Part shown: positions 16,749 through 24,845 of the stretch, piece by piece
Layout: each line of letters begins with the position of its first letter
How positions within the stretch are numbered: the first letter of the stretch is position 1
Assembly: GCA_900078375.1 (NCBI GenBank)
Contig: FLQS01000013.1
Location: 1-64,000, forward strand
Source: an uncultured Mycobacterium sp.
GTDB taxonomy: Bacteria > Actinomycetota > Actinomycetes > Mycobacteriales > Mycobacteriaceae
Length of the DNA: 64,000 nt
Reading direction: 5' to 3'
Translations under genes and position numbers: made by a program
Notes under the pieces: generated by a model
The model's database searches: none
The model's input: only the letters and a program-made list of their open reading frames with translations
What the model was told of the DNA's origin: nothing

Positions 16749-17873
16749 TCAGGGCGCGGGATCCTTGTGGGCCTTGATCGGCCCGGCAGCGGGCGGCGGG
16801 TTCAGTAGATTTCCGCGCAGGCTACCCCGGGCGGTGCGCACCGCGACCAGCAGCCAGGTGCTCAGCAGACCGACGTAGGCGATCACGGCGGCGACCTTGA
16901 ACGCGGGCAGCTGGGTGTGTACGGCCAGCTGCGCGGTGCCCGTGACGAAGGTGCCGACCGGGAACGTCAGGCTCCACCACGTCAGCGCGAACGGCATACC
17001 GCGGCGCAGGGTGCGGACCGTCAGCGAGGTGGCCAGCGCGATCCACAGCACGGCAAAGCCCCACATCGGCACCCCGAAGATGATCGCGAAGGCGTTCATG
17101 TCCTCGGCCAGTTCCGGTGGGACGGCCCGCGCCGCGTTGAGGCCGAGAAGTCCTGCGGCGGTGATGGATTGGCCGACGGGACCGAGTACGATCCACAGCG
17201 TGGGCACCCTGGCGGTGCCCGATGTTCCGAAGAGCGCAAGCCTGCTCCAGATCAGCGTGATGATGATCATCGCGGCCACCAACGACAGCCCGAACATCGC
17301 ATAGCAGCCGTAGAGCATGGTGGTACGCCCGGTGCCCGGCGCCATGTGCGAGATGAGCAACGCGCCATTGGCCGCCGAAACCATCGGCGGGACGATCGGC
17401 ATCAGCCAGCCGCCGAACGCGGCATCGGGCTCGACGTTGTGCTGGGTGAACATCAGGAACGGAATACTCACCGCGGTGAACAGGCCTCCGATGGTGCCTG
17501 CGGTCCACAACACCCAGTCCAGGTCGACGGCGAGGCGTTCGCCGATGAGGTCGCGACCGATCAGCACGGCGCCCCCGCCGACGGTCAGCAGCGCCATCGG
17601 CGCCGCACCGTAGAAGTGCGCCATCTGCGGATTCCTGGCGTGGGTGCGCGCGACCGTCGGGTGGCGCAACCAGTGCACACCCACCAGCGCGATCAGCACG
17701 AAAAGCAGCACCGCGGCGATCACCCAAACCACCTCGGCAAAGCCGCGCAATCCCCACAGGTGGATCGGCAACGTCGCACCGGCGGTCGCCACAATTCCGG
17801 TACCCATGACCGACGCGAACCAGTTGGGTCCGATATTGCCGAGCATCTCGACCCGGCTATGCGGTGTTGCCAT
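16749..17873 (-). CDS. TDT/SLAC1-family transporter (TehA/sulfite-efflux type)
   Basis: Membrane protein of about 374 residues with ten predicted helices, of the tellurite-resistance/dicarboxylate transporter family that includes TehA, SLAC1 anion channels and yeast Ssu1 sulfite pump. Family signature NIGPNWFASVMGTGIVATAG stands at the start and GVPMWGFAVLWIALATSLTVR late in the protein. The ATG at 17873 is chosen just before that signature; one at 17894 is possible. The neighbouring Rrf2 regulator and the cys genes at 23-26 kb make sulfite or another sulfur anion a reasonable but unproven cargo. It converges on the VOC gene with 4 nt between stops. Confidence 0.82.
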   Translation of the reverse strand: MATPHSRVEMLGNIGPNWFASVMGTGIVATAGATLPIHLWGLRGFAEVVWVIAAVLLFVLIALVGVHWLRHPTVARTHARNPQMAHFYGAAPMALLTVGGGAVLIGRDLIGERLAVDLDWVLWTAGTIGGLFTAVSIPFLMFTQHNVEPDAAFGGWLMPIVPPMVSAANGALLISHMAPGTGRTTMLYGCYAMFGLSLVAAMIIITLIWSRLALFGTSGTARVPTLWIVLGPVGQSITAAGLLGLNAARAVPPELAEDMNAFAIIFGVPMWGFAVLWIALATSLTVRTLRRGMPFALTWWSLTFPVGTFVTGTAQLAVHTQLPAFKVAAVIAYVGLLSTWLLVAVRTARGSLRGNLLNPPPAAGPIKAHKDPAP

Positions 17874-17965
17874 AAGCCAGAGACGGTACGGCATACGCCG
17901 ACCGCAATTGGGGATGCCGGCGCTGATTGCAGGGCGTAGTCGAAAGTGCTTGAGTGGTAAGGATA

Positions 17966-18358
17966 ATGGGAATCTCACTGAACCACACCATTGTTGCGGC
18001 ACACGATAAACACGAGTCCGCCCGGTTCTTGACGGAGCTGTTCGGGCTGCCGGATGCCGTACCCGCAGGCCCTTTTCTCGCGGTCACCCTCTCCGGCGGG
18101 CTCAGCCTCGATTACGCGGACGTGGCAGCCGACGAACCGATTCACCCGCAGCACTACGCCTTCCTGGTCTCCGAGGACGACTTCGACGCCATCTACTCAA
18201 AGATCACCGACCGCAAGGTTCCGCACTGGGCCGACCCGCGGGCCGCCCGGCCCGGTGAGATCAACAGGAACGACGGTGGCCGCGGCGTCTACTTCCGCGA
18301 TCCGGGCGGCCACTTCCTGGAGATCATCACCAAGCCGTATGGCTCGGGGGCCGGCTGA
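17966..18358 (+). CDS. VOC-family protein (second copy)
   Basis: 130-residue VOC protein, only distantly like the one at 16.3 kb. Starts ISLNHTIVAAHDKHESARFLTELFGL and ends RGVYFRDPGGHFLEIITKPYG, with His7 and the late Glu as likely metal ligands. ATG 17966 lies 2 nt after AAGGA (tight); GTG 17954 is an alternative start. It converges with the Rrf2 regulator gene on a hairpin that overlaps both stops. Function unknown. Confidence 0.8.
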   Translation: MGISLNHTIVAAHDKHESARFLTELFGLPDAVPAGPFLAVTLSGGLSLDYADVAADEPIHPQHYAFLVSEDDFDAIYSKITDRKVPHWADPRAARPGEINRNDGGRGVYFRDPGGHFLEIITKPYGSGAG

Positions 18359-18373
18359 GGAACGTCTCAGCCG
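18352..18373. terminator. Bidirectional hairpin over both stop codons
   Basis: CGGCTGAG-GAACGT-CTCAGCCG gives a perfect 8-bp stem with a 6-nt loop. It covers the end of the VOC gene and of the convergent Rrf2 gene. No U tract. Confidence 0.5.
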
Positions 18374-18840
18374 CTGTGGCCGCGCCGGTCTTCCTGGCCC
18401 AGGTAGTCGTGAGCAAACCGGGCGACGTGGTCGGGTAGTTGGCCGCTGGCCACGTCGGCCAGGCTGGTTTCCTCGAGTACCGACCGCATGCTGGCTCGCA
18501 GCGCCCGCCACACATCGGTCAGGGCGGCTGTCGGCCCGCTGTAGGGCAAGTCGCCAAGACCGATGTCACGCACACTCGCCAACGGCCCATCGATGCACCG
18601 CAACACGTCGGCAATGCTGATCTCCGCGGCCGGACGGCCCAGCTCGTAGCCGCCGTCGCGGCCGCGGTGACTGCGTACCAGCCGGTCGGTGCGCAGGTCG
18701 GACAGGATGTCGACCAGGAACTGTGCCGGGATGCCCTGGGCCTTGGCCAGCTCCTCGGTCTTGACCAGCGCACCAGTGTCGACCGATGCGAGCTGGGTCA
18801 TGGCGCGGACGGCGTACTCGGCCTTCGCTGACATCCGCAT
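18367..18840 (-). CDS. Rrf2-family transcriptional regulator (Rv1287-like)
   Basis: 157-residue winged-helix regulator. N-terminal [18 protein letters not shown] and [33 protein letters not shown] are the classic Rrf2 DNA-binding unit. Unlike IscR or NsrR it has a single Cys (82) and lacks the three-Cys cluster site, so it is unlikely to carry an Fe-S cluster of the usual kind. In M. tuberculosis the homologous Rv1287 stands next to cysDN; here four other genes lie in between, so control of sulfate assimilation remains a reasonable guess. Confidence 0.85.
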   Translation of the reverse strand: MRMSAKAEYAVRAMTQLASVDTGALVKTEELAKAQGIPAQFLVDILSDLRTDRLVRSHRGRDGGYELGRPAAEISIADVLRCIDGPLASVRDIGLGDLPYSGPTAALTDVWRALRASMRSVLEETSLADVASGQLPDHVARFAHDYLGQEDRRGHSG

Positions 18841-18881
18841 GCTGCGAATTCTGCCACTGCCCCACTCGGCAGCCGCCTCAG

Positions 18882-19967
18882 CTAGGTCCGATGCGGCCGA
18901 TGGAGCCGGGGTGGCTTGGGCAGTTTCGGGGGCGGCGGCACGGCCTTACGCAACGCATCGCCGAAGCGCTCCAGCGAGTAGCGCGCGTGGTTCAGCGATG
19001 TCTCGACGCGCTGCCGCAACTGGGATTGCGGGGCCTTCTTGCGCGGGACGGCCTTATTGCCGTCGCTCAGATCGGTGGCACCGTTGACTGTCGTCGGCTT
19101 CGTCGGGTCCGGGTCAGCCTGGTCGGTCCGGTCGGTGGCGGCTGCCAGCTTGGTGATGACCGTGGATCCGCGGCGGTGACCCAACGTGGCTCGCAGCGAT
19201 GGCGTGCGCTCGGCGGGTGCCGGCCGCGTGACCGGCACGACCCGCGGCGGGGCCGGCACGGACCGCCGGAGGCGGTCGGTCAGCTCGGTCAGCTGATTAC
19301 GGACCTCGGAGCGGATGGCCTTGACCACCGCCGACGGCGGCCCGAGCGGCGCCGCGACTGCCCGCAGCGCTGCCGTGATGGTGCTGTCGACGCCGCGGCT
19401 CAACGTCGCCAGGGTGTCCACGATGCGCTTGGGTGAGGCCGCGGCAATCGCTCCGGCCTCGTCGGTGGCCTCGACCGCTTTGACACTCACATAGCCCACG
19501 TAGTCGGCGACCGACGTCACGGCGTGCCGCAGGGCGGGGTCGTCGATGGCTGTGGCGGGAACGTTGGCCGCAGAGACATCCGTCGGCTTGCCGGCGAGCA
19601 GGTCGGCGACTGCCTTGGGCGGCACGGACGGCGGAGGCGGCGCAGCAGGCGCCGGCGTTCCATTCACGACGGGCCGGACCGGGGATACTTCCTCGACCGC
19701 TCGCCCACCGAGCAGGGTGACGTTGGTGACGACCCCGGCGACCGATTTCTTGAACAGGCTCGCCGGACCCGACTGGCCGGGATTCCGCGCGATCACCTCG
19801 AGCAGGGCCCGGTCGAGGGCGGCGTTGGACGTGGTGCTGTCGGCCGAGAGCCTCACCGGGGGAACGCGAACATCCGACGGGGGTGCCGAAACGGGGTTGG
19901 CAACCACGACGGCGGCGCCGACGAGCGCCACCCCCGTGGTGAAAATCGCCCCAATACCCCGCCGCAC
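18882..19967 (-). CDS. Secreted Pro/Ala-rich mycobacterial protein of unknown function
   Basis: 361-residue protein with no recognised domain. The GTG start at 19967 is set by AGGAGGTGG 8 nt upstream. It begins with a signal peptide ([20 protein letters not shown]) of the type found in a family of mycobacterial envelope proteins that continue with [21 protein letters not shown]. The middle is helical, the last third is basic and Pro-rich ([15 protein letters not shown]), suggesting contact with cell wall polymers. A CTCAGG-type box and -10 motif lie about 49 nt upstream, matching the neighbour at 20-21 kb. Confidence 0.6.
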   Translation of the reverse strand: MRRGIGAIFTTGVALVGAAVVVANPVSAPPSDVRVPPVRLSADSTTSNAALDRALLEVIARNPGQSGPASLFKKSVAGVVTNVTLLGGRAVEEVSPVRPVVNGTPAPAAPPPPSVPPKAVADLLAGKPTDVSAANVPATAIDDPALRHAVTSVADYVGYVSVKAVEATDEAGAIAAASPKRIVDTLATLSRGVDSTITAALRAVAAPLGPPSAVVKAIRSEVRNQLTELTDRLRRSVPAPPRVVPVTRPAPAERTPSLRATLGHRRGSTVITKLAAATDRTDQADPDPTKPTTVNGATDLSDGNKAVPRKKAPQSQLRQRVETSLNHARYSLERFGDALRKAVPPPPKLPKPPRLHRPHRT

Positions 19968-20015
19968 GGTGTGCCCACCTCCTGGCAATTCCAGGCCTAT
20001 TGCCGGCTTAAGAAT

Positions 20016-20033
20016 ACCTGAGAGGAAGCTAAG
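20016..20033 (-). promoter_or_regulatory. CTTAGC/CTCAGG direct-repeat box with adjacent -10
   Basis: On the minus strand CTTAGCT-TCCT-CTCAGGT, two units 11 bp apart, is followed directly by TATTCT, a -10 hexamer. The box would overlap the -35, as expected for an activator of OmpR type. It starts 49 nt before the GTG of the secreted protein. Confidence 0.5.
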
Positions 20034-20087
20034 AGAGGAGACCCAATTTTGGAAACTTTAATTGCACGAATTTGACGCGTACGAAAG

Positions 20088-20127
20088 ACAAGGTGCCCTT
20101 TCTTTTCGCAAAGAAAGGGCACCTTGT
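20088..20127. terminator. Strong intrinsic hairpin, 18-bp perfect stem
   Basis: ACAAGGTGCCCTTTCTTT and its exact reverse complement are separated by the 4-nt loop TCGC. It lies 25 nt after the stop of the envelope protein gene at 20152, so it ends that transcript; being perfectly symmetrical it could work in both directions. Confidence 0.8.
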
Positions 20128-20151
20128 TCAGTGCTTGTTCAGTTCAGCGGA

Positions 20152-21342
20152 TTACTCAGCGGACTTGCTGGCCGAAGCCTTGGCAGCTGCCCTCTTGGAA
20201 CCGGCGACACCATGCTTGGCGCCCGACTTGGTCGACTCACTCTTGGCGTGAGTGCCGCCTGAATTCTCATTCGCGGAGGCGCCGTTGCCACCGCCGGAGT
20301 TTCCGTTGCTGGTGCTGGCCCCACCCGCGTCAGCGGCCGACGACTCCTGCACGGCCGCGGCGCGCAGCGCCGATGCCGACGGGGTCGCCGCTGCGGCGGC
20401 CGGCGGCGGAACCGGCGGAGCCGATCCGGTCTGCGACAGTGCGTCGGCGATACCGCGCACCGCGGCCTGAATCTCACCGCGGATGCTCGGCACAACAGTG
20501 GTGGCATCGATTTGCACACCGGCGCCGATAGTCAGGTTGAGCATCGTGCCCGGGATACCTCGCGGCCCCAGGAATCCGTCGACCGCAGCGTTCCAGGCTT
20601 CCTCGACATTACCGTTCGTGATGCCGGTGATCACGTTCTGCACGACGGTGCTGAACGCGGTACCGAGCACCGTTGCTTGCCCAACAGAGCTTTGAATAAC
20701 TAGGTTGACCAGCGTGGGAACCGCATCGAGGAGAGCGGTACCCCTAACGACCGCGTTGTCGAGCATGTAGCTGCCGCTGGCCAGCGCGACCGAGGCGGCA
20801 TTGACGAACGGGGTCACGATCGCGGCCTGCAACGTGGCGATGGCGCCGGGGATATCCCCGGACAGTGCCTGCTCGGTAGCCGTGACGAAAGCCCCGGGCA
20901 GATTCCACACCGCTTCGCTGGCAATCAACCCGATAGTCGTGCCGGCGTTCAGCATGCTCTCCAGGGACGCCACCCCGTTCAACCCAAACTGGGTCAGGAT
21001 CGGCATGTGGTCGTTGATCACCTGCGGCAGCAGACCGACCGAGTTGAATCCGAAGCCGCCCTTGACGATCGCGACGCCGCCAGCGGTGACCAGCCCGCCG
21101 AGGTCGGTGTAGCCAGCAGTCGTGTTATCAGCGCTCGCCAGCCACTGATTGAAGGAGTTGAGCGTGCCGAGGAGTTCCGACAGCGGGCTATCGAAACCCG
21201 CCAGGGAGACCTGAGCGGCGGAGGGCAACTGCAGATGTGGCAAGGCGAGATTGGCCTGCGTTACTGGCGTCATTGCAATGGCACTGGCGCCGACGATCGC
21301 GGCGGTTCCCGCAATGAGCTGTGAGCGTATGGAGATTTGCAT
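20152..21342 (-). CDS. Secreted mycobacterial envelope protein with Ala/Ser/Gly-rich tail
   Basis: 396-residue protein, function unknown. Signal peptide residues 1-30 (IRSQLIAGTAAIVGASAIAMTPV) of the same style as the neighbour at 19-20 kb, then QANLALPHLQLPSAAQVSLAG, an opening seen in many mycobacterium-only exported proteins. The body (about 45-300) is helical and hydrophobic, like a membrane-associated or pore-type domain; the last 90 residues are low complexity (Ala, Ser, Gly, Lys). The ATG at 21342 is preceded by GGGAGGGATT. It is followed by a strong hairpin and has its own CTCAGG box upstream, so it is a single-gene unit. Confidence 0.65.
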   Translation of the reverse strand: MQISIRSQLIAGTAAIVGASAIAMTPVTQANLALPHLQLPSAAQVSLAGFDSPLSELLGTLNSFNQWLASADNTTAGYTDLGGLVTAGGVAIVKGGFGFNSVGLLPQVINDHMPILTQFGLNGVASLESMLNAGTTIGLIASEAVWNLPGAFVTATEQALSGDIPGAIATLQAAIVTPFVNAASVALASGSYMLDNAVVRGTALLDAVPTLVNLVIQSSVGQATVLGTAFSTVVQNVITGITNGNVEEAWNAAVDGFLGPRGIPGTMLNLTIGAGVQIDATTVVPSIRGEIQAAVRGIADALSQTGSAPPVPPPAAAAATPSASALRAAAVQESSAADAGGASTSNGNSGGGNGASANENSGGTHAKSESTKSGAKHGVAGSKRAAAKASASKSAE

Positions 21343-21387
21343 TTCAATCCCTCCCGGGCTGGGGTCAACACTGACAAAGCTGACGAT

Positions 21388-21405
21388 ACCTGAGAGGAAC
21401 CTGAG
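21388..21405 (-). promoter_or_regulatory. CTCAGGT direct-repeat box with adjacent -10
   Basis: Minus strand CTCAGGT-TCCT-CTCAGGT, two identical 7-mers 11 bp apart, runs straight into TATCGT, a -10 hexamer. Same layout and distance (46 nt) to the start codon as the box at 20016-20033. Direct repeats one helical turn apart are typical of OmpR/PhoP/MprA-class regulators. Confidence 0.55.
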
Positions 21406-21608
21406 CGAAACGAGTTATTGACGTTTTTGCCTGAAATTCTTTTTTTCGACCTCGTCAAAATTTCTCTAAGCGAACACACAGTGAACTCAGTTGTGACTTT
21501 GACATCGATAAACCCTGATATCTCTGATAGTTGGCAAATTATCATACCGTCGCTATCGGGACCATATTTGCCGATTCGGCGCGTTGCCACCCGTCGGCAG
21601 CGACCAGC

Positions 21609-21645
21609 TTTTCTCAGGTTTCGAGCGGCTTTTTCTCAGGTTTCG
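21609..21645 (+). repeat. Two direct repeats TTTTCTCAGGTTTCG, 22 bp apart
   Basis: Identical 15-mers at 21609-21623 and 21631-21645, spaced by two helical turns. They contain the same CTCAGG core as the promoter boxes but lie in the opposite orientation, 220-260 bp upstream of the promoter at 21.39 kb. Confidence 0.6.
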
Positions 21646-21660
21646 CCCAAATTAACGACG

Positions 21661-22260
21661 TCAGTCTGGGAAAGCGGCTGAATCCGCGACCACGACGGCG
21701 AACAGATCGGTCAGCGCCGCGAGGCTCGCCGCCTGCAGCATTGCCGCGGGGATGTCGCTACCGTCGACGCCTGGCAGCGAACGTGTCGCGGTCGCCCCGG
21801 CAACCACCGTAGGCGCGTATCCGAGATTGAACGCTCCCCTGGCCGTCGAGTTCACGCACATGTGGGTCATGAAGCCCGCGATGATCAAGTTCGTCGCACT
21901 GACCGATTTGAGCTGCTCGTCCAAGGCCGTCTGCACGAACGAGTTCGGGTAGTTCTTCACTACGACGGGCTCGCCATCGCGGGGCGCGACCCGGGGCACG
22001 ATGGCCCCGCTCTCGCCGGTGATGTCGTACAGCGAACCTGGACCGTCGTCATGCTGAATGTGGATCACCGGGATGCCGGCCGACCGGGCCCGGTCCAATA
22101 GCGCAGCGGCCTCGTCCAGCGCGGCCTGCACGCCCTCGAGCTCCATCACGCCGTGCGTGTAGGTGTTCTGGCAGTCGATCAGGACGAGAGTCGAGGCGAC
22201 CAGGCTCGGCGGCTGCAGGGGAAGGCCCGCCAGCGCGCGCAGAGTGGTGAGTTCAGTCAT
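21661..22260 (-). CDS. Isochorismatase-family cysteine hydrolase
   Basis: 199-residue hydrolase with the complete family triad: Asp29 (LVLIDCQNTY), Lys102 (VVVKNYPNSF) and Cys135 (GFMTHMCVNSTARGAF). Such enzymes hydrolyse isochorismate, nicotinamide or other small amides; the substrate is not evident. The ATG at 22260 comes 9 nt after the cysQ stop. There is no Shine-Dalgarno in that gap, but TAGCGT, starting with the cysQ stop codon, stands 6 nt before the ATG in leaderless position. Confidence 0.85.
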   Translation of the reverse strand: MTELTTLRALAGLPLQPPSLVASTLVLIDCQNTYTHGVMELEGVQAALDEAAALLDRARSAGIPVIHIQHDDGPGSLYDITGESGAIVPRVAPRDGEPVVVKNYPNSFVQTALDEQLKSVSATNLIIAGFMTHMCVNSTARGAFNLGYAPTVVAGATATRSLPGVDGSDIPAAMLQAASLAALTDLFAVVVADSAAFPD

Positions 22261-22266
22261 GCCGAA

Positions 22267-22272
22267 ACGCTA
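22267..22272 (-). promoter_or_regulatory. -10 box TAGCGT built on the cysQ stop codon
   Basis: TAG is the cysQ terminator codon; TAGCGT fits TANNNT and lies 6 nt before the ATG of the isochorismatase-like gene, with no ribosome binding site between. Same layout as at 31697 and 61086. Confidence 0.45.
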
Positions 22273-22998
22273 CTGCGTGACGGCCAGCACCGCCTCGGCG
22301 TATTCGGGCCGGCACACCACGACGTCAGGAAGCAGTGGGTCGGGCCGGTTGTACTGAAGCGGCGATCCGTCAATGCGTGAGGTGTGCAGCCCAGCGGCTC
22401 GAGCGACGGCCACCGGAGCGGCCGAGTCCCATTCGTACTGCCCGCCGGCGTGCACGTAGACATCCGCGAGGCCCTGCACCACTGCCGCGACTTTCGCTCC
22501 AGCAGAACCCATTTCGACGAGTACGCCGCCCAGGGCATCGCGCACCTGCAGCGCGACTGCGGGGGGCCGCGTCCGGGACACCACGATGCGCGGAGCGGCC
22601 GGTGCGGGTGGCGGTGCCTGGACCACCGGAGTGGCCAGGGTGACGTTCTGGGCAGGCAGCGCGACCGCGCCGGCGATCAGTTCGCCGTCCTCCCACAACG
22701 CCACGTGCACGGCCCAGTCTTCGCGGTCGAGCTCGGAGAACTCGCGGGTGCCGTCGAGCGGATCCACGATCCATACCCGCCTGCTGCGCAGTCGAATCGG
22801 ATCGTCGGCGCCCTCCTCGGAGAGCACGGCGTCATCGGGCCGGGCCTGGGCCAACGCCTCCATCAGGTAATCGTGAGAGCGCTTGTCGCCGGCGGCCTTT
22901 CGCTCCGCACCCGACGCATCGGCCAGCTCGGCGCGGATGTCGAGCAGGAGCTTGCCGGCCTGGGTGGCCAGCGTGGCAGCCAGTTCGTGGTCGCTCAC
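22270..22998 (-). CDS. cysQ: CysQ, 3'(2'),5'-bisphosphate nucleotidase
   Basis: Inositol-monophosphatase-fold phosphatase of 242 residues that removes the 3'-phosphate from PAP/PAPS, recycling the by-product of sulfation and sulfate reduction. Metal-site motifs: LSEEGADDP, then WIVDPLDGTREFSELDREDWAVHVALW and the C-terminal GGQYEWDSAAPVAVARAAGL. The GTG at 22998 overlaps the cysNC stop (GTGA), so translation is coupled, which fits its place in the sulfate-activation operon. In M. tuberculosis cysQ (Rv2131c) is elsewhere in the genome, so the linkage is informative. Confidence 0.88.
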   Translation of the reverse strand: MSDHELAATLATQAGKLLLDIRAELADASGAERKAAGDKRSHDYLMEALAQARPDDAVLSEEGADDPIRLRSRRVWIVDPLDGTREFSELDREDWAVHVALWEDGELIAGAVALPAQNVTLATPVVQAPPPAPAAPRIVVSRTRPPAVALQVRDALGGVLVEMGSAGAKVAAVVQGLADVYVHAGGQYEWDSAAPVAVARAAGLHTSRIDGSPLQYNRPDPLLPDVVVCRPEYAEAVLAVTQ

Positions 22999-24845
22999 TG
23001 CTCGCCTTCCAACAGATCCACGACCTGCTGAGCCAACTCGTCGCAAGCGTGCTCCGGGGTGAGCCGCAGGTCGGGGTTCTTCGGCCGTTGGTAGGGGCTG
23101 TCGATCCCGGTGAAGTGGGTGATCTCCCCCGCGCGGGCCTTGGCGTAGAGCCCCTTCGGGTCGCGGCGTTCGCAGTCTTCCAGTGGGGTGTCGACGAAGA
23201 TCTCGAAGAACTCCACATCCTGGTCGGCGTGGACCTTGCGGGCCAGGTCCCGGTGCTCCTCCAGTGGACTGATCACCGGTACCAGGACCGTGAGACCGGC
23301 GTCAGCCATCAGCGTGGCGATGTGGGCCAGCCGGCGCAGGTTCTCGGCGCGATCAGCCATCGAGAATCCGAGGTCGGCATTGAGTCCGTGGCGCAGGTTG
23401 TCACCGTCGAGAATGTAGGCGGGAGAACCATGTTCGAGCAGCTTCTGCTCCACCAGCACCGCCACCGATGACTTGCCGGAGCCGGACAGGCCGGTGAACC
23501 ACAGTGTGCGCCCCTTGGTCAGCCGATCACCGGAGGTCACCAGCGACTGGTGGCGCACCGTGTTCGGCGACGCGGCGCGACTTGCGGTCGGCGCCGTATC
23601 CCGGACCATGCCCGCGGCGACGGTCACGTTGGTATCGGGATCGATCAGGATGAACGATCCGGTGGCCGCGTTACGGGAGTATTCGTCGAGCAGCAGCGGC
23701 GCCTGGGTGCGCAGCGTCACCCGACCGAGTTCGTTGAGTTTCAACGCCGTCGCGCTCTTGTCCCGGTGCAGGGTGTTGACGTCAAGGCGATAGTCCAGAG
23801 CGCCGACCCGTGCCCGCGTGGTGCGGGTGGTGTGCTTGATGATGTAGTCGCGGCCGGGTTCCAGCGAGTTGTCGTCGGCCATCCAACACACCATGGCGTC
23901 GAATTCTTTTGTCGGCACTGGCTGGTTCTGCGGGCGGGCCAACAGGTCACCGCGAGAGACGTCGATATCGTCAGCCAGGCTGATCGATACCGCCATCGGC
24001 GGGAATGCTTCCTCGATCGGGCCGGTGGGACCATCGATCGTGGTGATCCGACTGGTCTTCCCGCTGGGCAGAACGACGACCTCGTCACCCGGGCGCATCA
24101 CGCCGCTGGCGACAGTGCCGGCATAGCTGCGATGGTCGGCGTGTTCGACGGTCTGCGGCCGGATGACGTACTGCACCGGGAATCGCACGTCGACCAGGTT
24201 GCGGTCGCCGGCGATGTACACGTCCTCGAGGTGGCTCAGCAACGGCGGGCCGTCATACCAGGGCGCCTTGTCCGACTTGGTCACAACGTTGTCGCCGTTG
24301 AGCGCGGACATCGGGATGGTGGTCACGTCGTGGATGTCCAGCCGGGCGGCGAACGCGTGGAACTCCTCCCGGATCCACTCGAAACGCTCACGGTCCCAAT
24401 CGATGAGGTCCATCTTGTTGACCGCCAGCACGATGTGCTGTACACCCAGCAGTGAGGCCAGGAACGCGTGCCGGCGGGACTGCTCAAGCAGGCCGTGGCG
24501 CGCATCGACGAGCACGACCACCAATTGAGCTGTCGACGCCCCGGTGACCATGTTGCGGGTGTACTGGATGTGCCCCGGGGTGTCGGCGATGATGAATTTC
24601 CGCTTGGCCGTGGCGAAATAGCGATAGGCGACATCGATGGTGATGCCCTGCTCGCGCTCGGAACGCAGCCCATCGGTCACCAGCGCGAGGTCGGTGTAGT
24701 CGTTGCCGCGCTCACGCGATGTCCGCTCGACAGCGGCCAGCTGATCTTCCATCACGGCTTTGGAGTCGTAGAGCAACCGGCCGATCAGGGTCGACTTACC
24801 GTCGTCGACGGATCCGGCGGTGGCAATCCTCAATAGCGTGCTCAT
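22995..24845 (-). CDS. cysNC: CysNC, ATP sulfurylase large subunit fused to APS kinase
   Basis: Bifunctional enzyme of 616 residues. The N-terminal GTPase (about 1-430) has GSVDDGKST (11-19), the switch DTPGHIQYTRNM and NKMDLIDW; with CysD it couples GTP hydrolysis to adenylylation of sulfate. The C-terminal APS kinase (about 440-616) has LSGSGKSSVA, the LDGDNLRHGLNADLGFS signature and DPKGLYAKARAGEI; it makes PAPS. The ATG shares its A with the cysD stop (TGATG). Cytosolic. Fused CysNC is usual in mycobacteria. Confidence 0.95.
   Translation of the reverse strand: MSTLLRIATAGSVDDGKSTLIGRLLYDSKAVMEDQLAAVERTSRERGNDYTDLALVTDGLRSEREQGITIDVAYRYFATAKRKFIIADTPGHIQYTRNMVTGASTAQLVVVLVDARHGLLEQSRRHAFLASLLGVQHIVLAVNKMDLIDWDRERFEWIREEFHAFAARLDIHDVTTIPMSALNGDNVVTKSDKAPWYDGPPLLSHLEDVYIAGDRNLVDVRFPVQYVIRPQTVEHADHRSYAGTVASGVMRPGDEVVVLPSGKTSRITTIDGPTGPIEEAFPPMAVSISLADDIDVSRGDLLARPQNQPVPTKEFDAMVCWMADDNSLEPGRDYIIKHTTRTTRARVGALDYRLDVNTLHRDKSATALKLNELGRVTLRTQAPLLLDEYSRNAATGSFILIDPDTNVTVAAGMVRDTAPTASRAASPNTVRHQSLVTSGDRLTKGRTLWFTGLSGSGKSSVAVLVEQKLLEHGSPAYILDGDNLRHGLNADLGFSMADRAENLRRLAHIATLMADAGLTVLVPVISPLEEHRDLARKVHADQDVEFFEIFVDTPLEDCERRDPKGLYAKARAGEITHFTGIDSPYQRPKNPDLRLTPEHACDELAQQVVDLLEGEQ

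Larger units (their letters stand above)
21343..21660. other. AT-rich intergenic region with CTCAGG repeats
   Basis: 318 bp, clearly more AT-rich than its surroundings, without a gene. It holds the box and -10 of the gene at 20152-21342 and, further up, two copies of a 15-bp CTCAGG repeat on the plus strand. The right end is the 3' flank of the isochorismatase-like gene. Confidence 0.6.
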
